64,000 bases of DNA from Synechococcus sp. AG-686-F08 (GCA_003210315.1 QCVQ01000001.1:1-64000), one strand, 5' to 3'; counted from the first letter of the stretch, positions 17,027 to 25,284 are shown. Numbers and translations: made by a program. The notes: generated from the letters alone by a model not told the origin.

Positions 17027-17224
17027 ATGCAGAATTGCTTTAGCAGGGATTTGGCACGTTCACTCGTGGTCATGCTCTTGGAGATGCAGGCAGAGATTCG
17101 GGAATTCTCTTATCAAATGGATCTTGAAGAGCAGCGCTATCAAAAGTCTCAAGCACGGTCTGGATCAACAGGCAATCCTTTGAGTGTTAGAGCGAGTTGC
17201 CGGGCTGCAAGCAATCCTGGATAA
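17027..17224 (+). CDS. Possible small helical protein
   Basis: The 65-residue ORF has a convincing helical middle (VVMLLEMQAEIREFSYQMDL) but its last 25 codons run antisense to the end of the DCC-family gene, which weakens the case. No ribosome binding site stands out and no family is recognised. Confidence 0.3.
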   Translation: MQNCFSRDLARSLVVMLLEMQAEIREFSYQMDLEEQRYQKSQARSGSTGNPLSVRASCRAASNPG

Positions 17225-17535
17225 AAAAGACGGGCTCGTTTGCTGTTCCGAAAGAGTCCATTCAGTAATGCCAAAAGAGGATCGCTTGGCTTCAATTCGC
17301 TGCAGAGAATTGAAATGGCTTCACTGCCGTGCCAAATCTGATCTCCGTCTATTAGAACTGCTCCATCGCTCAGATTGAAACCCTGTCGACGTAAGTCATT
17401 TCGGAGACCATTTTCCACCCTTCCATCTCGGATCAGGAGATCTGGAATCCCCCCTTTCAGTTCGCTTCGCAAGGCAAATGCTTTGCAAAAGGGACATCCA
17501 CCGTCGTAGACCAGCGTCTTCAGAAACCCCTCCAA
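17149..17535 (-). CDS. DCC family thiol-disulfide protein (DUF393)
   Basis: A 128-residue protein opening with the family signature: LVYDGGCPFCKAFA carries the D-x-x-C-x-x-C motif that names the DCC group. The rest (DGAVLIDGDQIWHGSEAI and the C-terminal helices ending in a basic tail) fits the family. Members are predicted thiol-disulfide oxidoreductases of unknown substrate. The start appears to be TTG 17535. Confidence 0.88.
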   Translation of the reverse strand: MEGFLKTLVYDGGCPFCKAFALRSELKGGIPDLLIRDGRVENGLRNDLRRQGFNLSDGAVLIDGDQIWHGSEAISILCSELKPSDPLLALLNGLFRNSKRARLFYPGLLAARQLALTLKGLPVDPDRA

Positions 17536-17575
17536 CCGTTCGTTCGGTAAGTTTATGTGATTGACAATAATTTAG

Positions 17576-17878
17576 ATGGCGGACAAAGAGCTACTCAAGG
17601 AAGTCGGAAACGAGTTATGGGGTTCTGTCAAGAAGCTTCGCCCGGGTTTGCCTCGCGAATCTCGATTGGAGCTCACCCTCAAGGCACTGATGGTGATAGG
17701 TGATCTGTCCGATCAGGTTCAAGCGGCAGTTGTTGTGGGTCTCATTGCTGAGCAAGAACCGCCTGAAAACGAACCAGAGGGCAAAGATGTCACAACCAGT
17801 GCGGACAGCGAGCAGGATGTAGAGCAAACACCCGATGGTCGTCGAGTGGTGCGTCGTCGATCACGCGCTGCTGGTTGA
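17576..17878 (+). CDS. Picocyanobacterial conserved protein (TIGR03894-like)
   Basis: A 100-residue soluble protein. The first 65 residues are well ordered and helical (ELLKEVGNELWGSVKKL, RLELTLKALMVIGDLSD); the tail is acidic and then ends in a short basic RRRSRAA stretch. I recall it as a small family confined to Prochlorococcus and marine Synechococcus; function unknown. It is divergent from the DCC gene, with an AT-rich promoter region of 40 bp. Confidence 0.7.
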   Translation: MADKELLKEVGNELWGSVKKLRPGLPRESRLELTLKALMVIGDLSDQVQAAVVVGLIAEQEPPENEPEGKDVTTSADSEQDVEQTPDGRRVVRRRSRAAG

Positions 17879-17948
17879 CCACTCCCTAGTCCTTCTCAAA
17901 TGCACGGCAGGACATTTTCTGTTGTGCATAGGCAGTCGTTGAAATGCG

Positions 17949-19412
17949 CTAACTCAGCAAGGCCTGGCCTCGGCTGTGAATATTGCGCGCGTACTCCGTC
18001 CAAGTGCCTTGGCCCCAGTAACGAAAGCAGCTTGTCTCCAGTAGGAGCAGATGCAGTAAGGCCTTTTGGTACCTTTCGCTTGTCGTGAACGATGGATCTT
18101 CTGACGTTTGCTGGTCGAAATGTTGGTGAAAGGCCGCGCTGAGTTGGTTCATTGGCTCCAAGACGTTGTCGTACCCCTCAACCCAACTGAGGTTGTTGGT
18201 CCAAGAGGCACCCTCCATCGAGAAGCCACTGTTACTGGCTTTGAGCTCTTCGATTGCTGCGTTGACGGTTTCACGACTCGAATCGCTTCCCACTTGCTTC
18301 CATAGCCGGTGTTGTTGGACTGCTTGCACTTCAGGGAAATCGGAGGCTGTAACCCCCGCTTGCTCGAGAAGCTCGAGCCATTCGCTTCCATTGATCGCCA
18401 CTGTTTGGGCTTGCCCGCCGTCTCCCTCAGAATTCTGATTCAGCGCTTTGCGGTGCGCTTGAACAAAAGCCTCTGGGAATTCATTCATCATGACCCCCCC
18501 ATTTTCGCCATCAGCGATTTGCGTCACGACGGATGGAATGTGTCTGCTTCCCAGTGGTTGTTTCCCAAGGGTGAGCGCTTCGTAATAGGGCTGCATTTGG
18601 CCCACCAGTTTGGTGTCGGAGCCCTGTGTCTTAATTAAAACCGTGATCCGTGCAATTTCTCCTGTTGAGCTGTGTGCGACCAGTTGGTTCGGGAGGTACC
18701 TCTGTGAATGGGAGAGAGGTGAACCATCCAGGTTCTCTACGCTGTGTTCTTGAACCATCAACCAGCTGTAACCACAGTCATTGAGAGCCTGGATGAAGGC
18801 ATGAAGGGTATCTGGGTGATTTGGAAGATGCATTTCGGGCGGTGAAAACCCTTTCACCCTCTTGAGTGCTTCTTCCCCGAATAGGTCAACGAATTGGTGT
18901 TGCCAGGCACTGATCTGAAGTTTGAGATCGGGAATTGGTGTGGATGGAGCGACCGCATGGCTCCAGAACGTACCCAGCCATTCCACATGGCGTTGCATGC
19001 TCGTATCACAGGCGAGATAGCGCAGTGCGCCTGTGATGTCGTCACGACCCATCTGGTGAACTCCCCAGAGAAGGTTGCCTGAATAATCGAGCATGATCCG
19101 CGGGTTGCATCCTTCACTGATCAGCTGTGGAATGAGATCAGCCATGCGGCGGTAGCACTGCGCGAAGGGTTCTGCGTTGTGGTTGTCGCCTTCCCCCTGG
19201 TTCTCCACCATGTATTGCAGATGCGAGACCAGTTCTCCGCTTTTGCCAGCTGGGATCGTGGGCTGATGCATGTGCAGAGCACAAGCGAACGCTGAGCTGA
19301 TCTCTTCAAGCCTCAGATTGGTGTTTGGTAACCAGACAGGCTCGCGCTTCTGCAAAAGGGAATGCAGATCGGCTTCTCTTCCAGCGATCGCTGGCGATGG
19401 GTGATGGGTCAT
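17949..19412 (-). CDS. Glycoside hydrolase family 57-like protein
   Basis: A 487-residue protein from ATG 19412. The HMHQP motif at about residue 45 is GH57 conserved region 1, and GFSPPEMHLP around residue 195 corresponds to the region carrying the catalytic glutamate. GH57 enzymes are retaining alpha-glucan amylases, branching enzymes or pullulanases with a (beta/alpha)7 barrel. This member is probably cytoplasmic and acts on glycogen or a related glucan; whether the acid/base Asp is kept I could not establish. Confidence 0.8.
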   Translation of the reverse strand: MTHHPSPAIAGREADLHSLLQKREPVWLPNTNLRLEEISSAFACALHMHQPTIPAGKSGELVSHLQYMVENQGEGDNHNAEPFAQCYRRMADLIPQLISEGCNPRIMLDYSGNLLWGVHQMGRDDITGALRYLACDTSMQRHVEWLGTFWSHAVAPSTPIPDLKLQISAWQHQFVDLFGEEALKRVKGFSPPEMHLPNHPDTLHAFIQALNDCGYSWLMVQEHSVENLDGSPLSHSQRYLPNQLVAHSSTGEIARITVLIKTQGSDTKLVGQMQPYYEALTLGKQPLGSRHIPSVVTQIADGENGGVMMNEFPEAFVQAHRKALNQNSEGDGGQAQTVAINGSEWLELLEQAGVTASDFPEVQAVQQHRLWKQVGSDSSRETVNAAIEELKASNSGFSMEGASWTNNLSWVEGYDNVLEPMNQLSAAFHQHFDQQTSEDPSFTTSERYQKALLHLLLLETSCFRYWGQGTWTEYARNIHSRGQALLS

Positions 19413-19559
19413 GTCTTGATTGGTACTCCATCGAGCCTTGGACGTCATGTCACGACCGCTTCAGATACTCATTCCGGTTCTTGGTTTTGCTTGGGTCGGC
19501 TCTCGTCGAGCTTCCATTTCATGATTCACTAGCTGAGACAAGGACATAGGACATCAGTT

Positions 19560-19778
19560 TTGAGCGCTCTTCAGTCCTTTTTGGAGCACTTGCAACGGGA
19601 TGCTCGTTTGCAAAGCCGCGTTCAGTCGGCAATGACAGCTGCTGAGGTGGCAATGATCGCTCAGGAGCTTGGCTATCCCGTGTCTGGTAGCGAGCTGCTG
19701 TTGCTTTCTGGCAAGTCCTTGAGAGGGATGAATGTTCATCGTGTTGATCATCCTGGTGAATATCCACACCGTTACTGA
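19560..19778 (+). CDS. Nif11-like leader peptide family protein
   Basis: A 72-residue protein with the Nif11 domain: a LQSFLEHLQRDARLQ first helix, the MTAAEVAMIAQELGYPVSG middle and a final helix. Nif11 proteins include nitrogenase-region proteins and leader peptides of lanthipeptides, which in marine picocyanobacteria become prochlorosins. No double-Gly cleavage site and no Cys/Ser/Thr-rich core follows, so this looks like a stand-alone Nif11 protein. The start is TTG. Confidence 0.8.
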   Translation: MSALQSFLEHLQRDARLQSRVQSAMTAAEVAMIAQELGYPVSGSELLLLSGKSLRGMNVHRVDHPGEYPHRY

Positions 19779-19885
19779 GCGAAGCTGCTGAGTACAAACA
19801 CTGATGTGTGTGGGAGATGGCATGCGCCATAACGAAAGAGCCCAATGGGAAGGGCTCAGATCAAGCTCGATGAATGCGTCTCGTG

Positions 19886-19913
19886 GGCCGTGGCCGGGGG
19901 GTCACGGCCTTTT
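19886..19913 (+). terminator. Rho-independent terminator
   Basis: A 7-bp stem GGCCGTG/CACGGCC with a 10-base G-rich loop is followed by TTTTC. A second hairpin (GAGCCC/GGGCTC at 19838-19857) lies just before it. Together they probably end the Nif11 transcript. Confidence 0.65.
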
Positions 19914-20119
19914 CATTGCTCGATTGCATTCATGCTCGACGAGTTCTATTCGTTGTTTGTACTTCCTTTGAATGTGATGAAATCTTGAAAAATGGCGGTT
20001 ATTTGTCTCTATCACCACACGAATCATCCGTGATCCCGAAGACTTCTGATCAATGTGGGTGGTTTGCACCGTGTTTTGCAGGTTGGGTGCATAAGTTGAG
20101 TACATACGAAACATCATTG

Positions 20120-20326
20120 ATGTACAGAATTCAAGAGCTAAGCTCTTCCGGTTGGATGGATCACGGATCCAGAACAACTGAGATCGAAGCTTTTTGGGCT
20201 GCTCATGCCCTCAGCCAGCAAGAAGGGCAATCTGCGCGAGTCCTCAACCCTTTGGATGAGATGGTTTGCATCATGAACCGTTCTGGATCGACAGCGATTC
20301 AGGCTGACCACGAAATGGTGGCTTAA
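20120..20326 (+). CDS. Hypothetical small soluble protein
   Basis: From ATG 20120 there are 68 residues starting MYRIQELSSSGW, with an acidic middle (TTEIEAFWAAHALSQQEGQ) and a polar tail. The longer track ORF runs back through a terminator, so I reject its start. The next gene begins 3 bp after the stop, which suggests an operon. No family recognised. Confidence 0.6.
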   Translation: MYRIQELSSSGWMDHGSRTTEIEAFWAAHALSQQEGQSARVLNPLDEMVCIMNRSGSTAIQADHEMVA

Positions 20327-20329
20327 CTG

Positions 20330-20518
20330 ATGGCTTATTTCAGTCACTACAAACATTTCACGATTCGCTACAAGATGTCGGATGGCAGCAAGCAGGAGGC
20401 ATGCTTTTACGCATCAGATGCTTGGGAAGCTCGCATCCTTGCGATGGAGTTTTACGAGCACATTCGGCGCTGGCCCAACAGTATCGACCTGATCCATGAG
20501 GTCGGGTGCCGCTTCTGA
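20330..20518 (+). CDS. Hypothetical small protein following the previous gene
   Basis: A 62-residue protein, MAYFSHYKHFTIRYKMSDGS then a helix WEARILAMEFYEHIRRWP and ending VGCRF. It looks like a small alpha/beta fold. The 3-bp spacing to the gene before suggests cotranscription. No family recognised. Confidence 0.6.
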   Translation: MAYFSHYKHFTIRYKMSDGSKQEACFYASDAWEARILAMEFYEHIRRWPNSIDLIHEVGCRF

Positions 20519-21067
20519 TGATCGGCTTTCGAATCTTCCTTTAAGTCAAGAAATGGCAAGGAATGGAGCCAGGCGCATGAACTGGCTCCAAAATTGGCGT
20601 CATGACTTTGACTCACTGTCCTCTCTGCATCGGCTTGGCGCTGCTTTCAGCGATTCGAACCACGGCTCATCTTGTGATGATTGCTCAGCTCGAGCGACGT
20701 TCCGCAGAAAAGTTTGAGCATCCAGCAAGTGTGCTTGGAACCGTATTTCAACTTTGAGCTTGGTTAGGGTCTGCCCCAAACGTTGTGAGCAGTCGTCTTT
20801 TAATGGTTTTAAGCCATTTCAAAGGAAAATATTGAAGTCAGGGATAACTGTTGGGAACTACGCTCTTGTAATAAATTCAACTGCAATTGAAGGTCTGTAG
20901 CTTAAAAGAAAAATAAATTAAATAATTTGAATTAAGGCTTCAGCGTAAAATAATCTGTTTTACTGTTAAAAACTCAAGTTTGAAAATCTAAGTGTATTAT
21001 GCTTGATCTATGGGTTAAACGCACTACTGAAAATTAAATAAGCTCCAAAAGGAGTGTTTAAAATTAA
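20519..21067. other. AT-rich intergenic region
   Basis: The track ORF at 20496-20717 is probably not a gene. A 38-codon frame from 20602 (MTLTHCPLCIGLALLS) is possible but unsupported. From about 20760 onward the sequence is AT-rich with frequent stops on both strands; a small CTCC-AAAA-GGAG hairpin at about 21034 lacks a T run. Confidence 0.4.
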
Positions 21068-21226
21068 TCACTTTGTTGCAATGACCCATGCTGTGGCAAC
21101 GCGTTGCTTGAGGTAGAGATCAGCAAGGTGCCTGGCAAGCTCCTGTAGTTGGGCAACGTCAGTCATCGAGTCGATCTGTCTCTTGATTGACTCTGTTTCG
21201 AACTGCTGAGCAAGAGTGGCTTGCAT
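21068..21226 (-). CDS. Hypothetical 52-residue helical protein, layout reminiscent of NblA
   Basis: Below the track cutoff. GTAGGT precedes the ATG. The sequence begins QATLAQQFETESIKRQ, then SMTDVAQLQELARHL and ADLYLKQRV, two helices with a short turn. NblA, the phycobilisome degradation adaptor, has the same size and a similar opening (L-x-Q-x-F then M-S and a second helix with LY-x-Q). The resemblance is partial and made by eye; it may be an unrelated picocyanobacterial family. Confidence 0.65.
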   Translation of the reverse strand: MQATLAQQFETESIKRQIDSMTDVAQLQELARHLADLYLKQRVATAWVIATK

Positions 21227-21330
21227 GGAATTACCTACCGATGCAGCTATCTTAAAAAATCTTTATAGGGAGCGCGGGCCACGGTTGGGCTGGCGAGACG
21301 CCAGTATGTAACGAAATCGTTACAACTCTA

Positions 21331-21570
21331 ATGACTGTCGGCGAACTTGTGCTCGAAACCCTGTCTACGGGCGTGATTACGGAAGACGAAGTCACCTGGC
21401 TGACAGATCACCTGCAGACTTTCTCGCGTCCTGAAGAAGCAGCTGCCATTCGTTTAGGCCGGCTCATGGACGAAGGGCAAGTCAATCTTGGTTGCCGTGT
21501 CTCAAAGCGCTGGCTGCATCATCGTGAGGTGTTGGTGGATTGGATTGAACCCCTTGGTCGTCACTGTTGA
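21331..21570 (+). CDS. Conserved cyanobacterial protein of unknown function
   Basis: A 79-residue soluble helical protein. The opening TVGELVLETLSTGVITEDE and the middle FSRPEEAAAIRLGRLMDEG are of a type widely kept in cyanobacteria, and the end WLHHREVLVDWIEPLG is also distinctive. No function is known to me. A hairpin with a T run follows 60 bp after the stop. Confidence 0.75.
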   Translation: MTVGELVLETLSTGVITEDEVTWLTDHLQTFSRPEEAAAIRLGRLMDEGQVNLGCRVSKRWLHHREVLVDWIEPLGRHC

Positions 21571-21630
21571 TCCCGAGAGACATCAGTGGGTTTGTCTTTA
21601 ACTCTTTTTAAGCGTTGCATTTAAAAATAT

Positions 21631-21663
21631 TTGCTAATTGTCGAGATAGTTAGCAATTTTTCT
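21631..21663 (+). terminator. Rho-independent terminator
   Basis: A 7-bp stem TTGCTAA/TTAGCAA with a 12-base loop is followed by TTTTTC and TTTTTT. It fits the end of the gene at 21331-21570. Confidence 0.6.
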
Positions 21664-21870
21664 TTTTTGGTAAAATATAATTATTTTTTTGCCTAATTAG
21701 ATCAATTTCTATTCCTAAGTCTTGATAGTTTGTGTTTTCAGAAGATGATCTATGTCAATTTGATTAGGAATATATGCTTATGTTGTGAAATCAAATGATA
21801 ATTTTAGTCATAATGGCTCGTTCGTTAATGACCTAGCTATTAGTATATATTTAAGGCAAGCTGTAGAAAT
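21664..21870. other. AT-rich intergenic region
   Basis: No open frame of note on either strand. The stretch is strongly AT-rich and probably contains the promoter of the gene at 21871. Confidence 0.4.
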
Positions 21871-22251
21871 GTGCTCAAAAAGTTACGTTCAGCGAACAGA
21901 ATCGAACTTTTGGTGGGTATAGGTTTCTCCTTGGTTGGATTTTTAATTGGCTCAACTTTAATTGGACATGCATTCAAGAGTGAAATCCGGCTGGAATCAC
22001 CCCAGGAAGAGACCCAACCTGAGTCCAAACCATATTTAGCCGAATCATTTCTCGACAATCAAAAGCCTAATAGCGACGTGAAGTCACAAGAGGCTGATGC
22101 TAAACCGCTGCAAAAAAAGATACCAGCTATTTCTCCCTCTCCCGTAAATGAATTTACAAGCTTGTCTCAGGAAGAGAAGAATTGCGTTATTTGGAAGAAT
22201 GCATATCCTGAAGCTGCTTATAAGCTCAAGCAAGGAGATGCCTGTTACTGA
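21871..22251 (+). CDS. Single-pass membrane protein of unknown function
   Basis: A 126-residue product starting at GTG. One helix (about residues 13-33, LLVGIGFSLVGFLIGSTL) anchors a polar domain of about 90 residues. The linker is Pro/Glu/Ser-rich and the C-terminus has two cysteines (EKNCVIWKN and GDACY) that could form a disulfide if the domain is periplasmic. Codon use is AT-rich compared with the flanking core genes, suggesting an accessory gene. Confidence 0.6.
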   Translation: MLKKLRSANRIELLVGIGFSLVGFLIGSTLIGHAFKSEIRLESPQEETQPESKPYLAESFLDNQKPNSDVKSQEADAKPLQKKIPAISPSPVNEFTSLSQEEKNCVIWKNAYPEAAYKLKQGDACY

Positions 22252-22330
22252 TCCATGTTCAGCCAGCCGATGCGCTCACTGAGGAATTTATGTGGACGCC
22301 TGTTTAGAGATCGGGCTGTCCACACAACAA

Positions 22331-22495
22331 TTAGCTCACTCGCTGTTCTTGCGTTCTGAGCATTTCATAGGCCTTCCACAATCCATCAACCTCAGAGCAT
22401 GTGAATTCCTTGTCACAGACTCGGTATTTTCCATTCCCCACGGCATCGATTGTTGAACCTTTAGACGTTGCGCAGATTCTGCTGAGAAAGGCCAC
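22331..22495 (-). CDS. Hypothetical 54-residue protein
   Basis: Below the track cutoff. GTG start. The sequence FLSRICATSKGSTIDAVG, then KYRVCDKEFTCSEVDGLWK and a terminal helix, with three cysteines, has the mix of a genuine small protein. A TGA lies two codons before the GTG, so the start cannot be much earlier. Family unknown. Confidence 0.5.
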   Translation of the reverse strand: MAFLSRICATSKGSTIDAVGNGKYRVCDKEFTCSEVDGLWKAYEMLRTQEQRVS

Positions 22496-22555
22496 AGGAT
22501 TGACTCAGTTACTCATGGTCTAAGTCAGCATCGGGGCATTGCGACCCTTTTTCTC

Positions 22556-22840
22556 CTATTCTTTTTCAGATCGAAATAGAGTTACGCAGAGAATAAAAAC
22601 TGGTTCATTTTTTTGATCGTATAACGTCCATGCCTTGGATGTATTGACAAGATTGGTGGCCAGTATTTTGTTTGATTTTATACTTCTGTTTCTTTTTTTG
22701 AATGCAATTGCCAGATGATTACCGGCTTGGGTTATAATATTTTCTTTAGAACCCCGAAAATTAGTATTAGTTTCATTGCTTTATCTAAGATGTTCTGACT
22801 CTGCGGCTTCCTTTTGTGCTCGTGATGCCAATTCTCGCAC
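22556..22840 (-). pseudogene. Possible decayed ORF with one internal stop
   Basis: One minus-strand frame stays open for 19 codons from GTG 22840, meets a TAA at 22781-22783, and then stays open for another 74 codons in an AT-rich region where stops should be frequent. The second part lacks a start codon and reads like protein (NHLAIAFKKRNRSIKS, NEPVFILCVTLFRSEKE). No family recognised. Confidence 0.25.
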
Positions 22841-22881
22841 CTCAGCACATTGCTACTTAATATAGAAAAAACTAGATTTCA

Positions 22882-23166
22882 ATGAAAGCAATTTTCAACG
22901 GTAGCGTTCTTGCTGACAGCGACGATATCGTTTATGTGGATGGAAATCCTTATTTCCCACGTGAAGCAATGCAAGTTCAATACTTTCGGGACTCTAGGCA
23001 CACAACGGTATGTGGCTGGAAAGGAAAGGCACGCTATTGGGATTTGATTGTGGACGATCAAATTATTACTAATGTGGCTTGGAGCTATGAGACACCAAAG
23101 CCTGATGCCGAAGAGATACGTTATCGCTTTGCTTTTTATTCCGGAAAGGGTGTCGACGTTTCTTGA
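22882..23166 (+). CDS. DUF427 domain protein
   Basis: A 94-residue protein matching DUF427: an N-terminal strand pair with IVYVDGNPYFPRE, the CGWKGKARYWDL block and AWSYETPKPDAEEIR near the end. The family is a small beta barrel found across bacteria, with no established function. The gene stands alone in an AT-rich stretch. Confidence 0.9.
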   Translation: MKAIFNGSVLADSDDIVYVDGNPYFPREAMQVQYFRDSRHTTVCGWKGKARYWDLIVDDQIITNVAWSYETPKPDAEEIRYRFAFYSGKGVDVS

Positions 23167-23218
23167 GCTAAATTTCTAATCATGAAAAATTCTTGTCAGA
23201 CTTTAGGCTTTTTGGTCT

Positions 23219-23437
23219 GTGGACAATTCATCTACTCTGGAGGCGTCTCCTTTGACGGCTAAAAATCTAGACGCAAATGAACCTTCGTATCGCATCGTTC
23301 GTGATGATCATCAGGAAGATTCGATTACGAAGTTAAAGTTTTGTCGATACGATGATGCATATGATGAGCTAGAGCGCTTTTATCGTGATTTGTGTTGCTC
23401 TGATGAGCGAATTGAATACTCTATTGTAGAGACTTAA
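23219..23437 (+). CDS. Hypothetical small acidic protein
   Basis: A 72-residue protein starting at GTG 23219. It has a polar N-terminus, a PSYRIVRDDHQ strand and a YDDAYDELERFYRDLC helix. The pattern suggests a small alpha/beta fold. No family recognised. It follows DUF427 after 52 bp on the same strand. Confidence 0.6.
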   Translation: MDNSSTLEASPLTAKNLDANEPSYRIVRDDHQEDSITKLKFCRYDDAYDELERFYRDLCCSDERIEYSIVET

Positions 23438-23532
23438 TTTATTTCCTGAATTATCTTTTGATTTACGTGTTTATTCTATAAATTAGTTTTTTTATTGTCT
23501 TGCGCAATATGGCCTAAATGTATCGCTTCAGA

Positions 23533-23655
23533 TCAGTGAACGATTTTAAGGAATGGCATCTGTCTTTCGCCGATCACCTGATACTGTTTTTTCACTGCTT
23601 TACATGATTTAACCACAATCTTGAGTGAATCGATACTCACGGTGTGTTGGCACAT
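23533..23655 (-). CDS. Hypothetical 40-residue basic peptide
   Basis: Below the track cutoff. The frame starts MCQHTVSIDSLKIVVKSC and ends ERQMPFLKIVH. Lys-rich with alternating hydrophobic residues. It may be a real small protein in an otherwise empty 500-bp stretch; there is no other support. Confidence 0.42.
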   Translation of the reverse strand: MCQHTVSIDSLKIVVKSCKAVKKQYQVIGERQMPFLKIVH

Positions 23656-23728
23656 CTTGTCACTATGATCTGCACATCACATCTCAATGTGGTACAAAAG
23701 GCCGGGTGATGGGGATTGCTTGGTAGAA

Positions 23729-23756
23729 GGCCGCTCTTGCTTTGGGCGGTTTTTTT
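23729..23756 (+). terminator. Orphan Rho-independent terminator
   Basis: CCGCTC pairs with GGGCGG across a short loop, followed by TTTTTTT. The nearest plus-strand gene ends almost 300 bp upstream, so the transcript it ends is not evident; a small RNA starting near 23650-23690 is possible. Confidence 0.55.
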
Positions 23757-23961
23757 GTGTTTGATTGAGATGACTTATTGGCTTTCCTTGGCTGCTCACT
23801 ACTCCTTACTTCAGTGACCAACAATTGTTTTGTTGATGATTTTAAGTAATCTGCTAAAAGGTTTGATTGTTTGTCTTAAGTATGGTGGTTTAATGATTTA
23901 TAGAGCGTGAATTTCCTGAATGTTTATCGTGATCCTATGCTTGTTGAAGCTACTGCTGTTC

Positions 23962-24102
23962 ATGTCTCCCACAAAAACTCTTCTGATAGTCGTTATTTTG
24001 GCTTGTCTTGGATTAGCTGCCTTAGCATTCCAGTTGACCAAGGGTGTGGGCGATTCTGAACCTTCTACCGAGCTGCAAGAGGCAATGCCAGCCTTGCAGT
24101 AA
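23962..24102 (+). CDS. Small single-pass membrane protein
   Basis: From ATG 23962 the peptide has 46 residues: SPTKTLLIVVILACLGLAAL gives one helix, followed by an acidic tail ending LQEAMPALQ. The track ORF starts 14 codons earlier with extra hydrophobic residues. Size and layout match other small cyanobacterial thylakoid or plasma-membrane peptides. Function unknown. Confidence 0.5.
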   Translation: MSPTKTLLIVVILACLGLAALAFQLTKGVGDSEPSTELQEAMPALQ

Positions 24103-24123
24103 CAACGTTGAGGACTCAAGAAG

Positions 24124-24321
24124 TTAACGATTTGAAAATAGTTGCTTTTTGCAGGCATCTAGTGTGATTGTGTATCTCACATTTTTTTTGTCGTCCACGA
24201 CTCTATAAATTTTCCCTGTAGCCATACACTTTGTCCGGGCATCTACAAATGCTTTGAACTCGGTCTCCCTAGTTACTTCAGGTGTCCAGCTTTCATCAGA
24301 CAAGTGTTCAATCGTGTACAT
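24124..24321 (-). CDS. Hypothetical small protein
   Basis: A 65-residue protein, MYTIEHLSDESWTPEV, then a helix FKAFVDARTKCMATGK and strand pair YRVVDDKKNVRYTI. That beta-alpha-beta-beta layout looks genuine. No family name comes to mind. I start it at the ATG rather than the preceding TTG. Confidence 0.65.
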   Translation of the reverse strand: MYTIEHLSDESWTPEVTRETEFKAFVDARTKCMATGKIYRVVDDKKNVRYTITLDACKKQLFSNR

Positions 24322-24511
24322 CAAGCTTTATCCGTTATCAATATGCTGGCCTTGATTGGCTCAAAAACGTGCGATCTACTGATTAACCTTGGGATCAGGA
24401 AGATTTTTTTGAATCTTCGATAGCATTTCTGTATTTTTTATTTAGTTTCGCTTAAATGGGCGCGTACCTATGCCAAGAGATTGAAAACTATTCTGAGTAT
24501 CGGCATTGAAA

Positions 24512-24673
24512 TTATTTAGGACTTTCTGTGGGTTCTAGGCAGCGGATTTTGCGTTCAAAAGCTTGTGCCTGACTCATTTTGCTGAGCAACTTGTGGATGT
24601 CATGGGTGGAGAGCTCTCCATTCGATGCCCACTTCATCGACGACAATTCATATTTCTGAAGAGGTGCGGACAT
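24512..24673 (-). CDS. Hypothetical 53-residue helical protein
   Basis: Below the track cutoff. The minus frame starts MSAPLQKYELSSMKWASN and continues with a helix IHKLLSKMSQAQAFERKIR. The composition is that of a real soluble helical protein. No family recognised. Confidence 0.52.
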   Translation of the reverse strand: MSAPLQKYELSSMKWASNGELSTHDIHKLLSKMSQAQAFERKIRCLEPTESPK

Positions 24674-24938
24674 CGACCAATCGATTAGGTATTTGAGCTT
24701 ACGTTGAATCTTGAAATCAGAACGTGTTCATCCTTGGCTTTGCCCTTCAGAAATTCTGTAATTCGCTCTTCCCTCAACGGCTTCCGCTCATCCGTTGCTT
24801 CCAAGGGAGAGTGCTGCCTTCTTCGGCACTTATTGGTTGAATGCCACGTCCAGGGTGATCAAGTGAATTCTTTTTTCGCAAGCATTGCGAAACGGCAGCC
24901 CAGGGGAGCATGATAAAGAAAATCTGTAGTTATCTGGC

Positions 24939-25112
24939 GTGAACCACGGACCCTGCTGCCCTATCCATCAATCCACTCTCGACTCACCTGACTATTGGAC
25001 CGATCCAGCCCTGATGTCGTCTGCTGCACCTGCCTCTTCAACGGAGTGGCGGCTTTGGGAAATCGAGAGTAGGAGTCGTCATGCGAAGTGGGCGTCACGT
25101 CATGGACAATGA
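24939..25112 (+). CDS. Possible small protein
   Basis: A 57-codon frame from GTG 24939, or 32 codons from ATG 25014. The last part, TEWRLWEIESRSRHAKWAS, is helix-like and convincing, the first part less so. No ribosome binding site is clear. Confidence 0.33.
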   Translation: MNHGPCCPIHQSTLDSPDYWTDPALMSSAAPASSTEWRLWEIESRSRHAKWASRHGQ

Positions 25113-25284
25113 AAAGGTCACCTAGCCACGGGATGGGAGCTCTGACTTAAGGCCTAAGGAGCGTGGCTGCTTTCAATTGGTGTTGATTATATTTTTTCTC
25201 TTTGGCTGAAAGTGACGTATTTAATGTGCTGAATGGCTCTCTGTTGAAGGATTTTGTTTTTTAGACCATTTTTGGCGTAATGCC

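Noticed and set aside
19780-19920. Lanthipeptide core following the Nif11 protein
   Set aside because: The Nif11 frame stops at 19778 with no Cys-rich tail, and the downstream bases are terminators.
19874-20119. N-terminal extension of the 150-residue ORF
   Set aside because: It runs through a strong terminator and has no protein-like character; the start at 20120 is preferred.
20648-20664. GATTCGAACCACGG as a reverse tRNA T-arm
   Set aside because: No tRNA cloverleaf could be drawn around it.
24704-24913. 69-residue ORF
   Set aside because: Composition is Ser/Arg/Leu-biased as in a shadow, and no ribosome binding site or family is visible.
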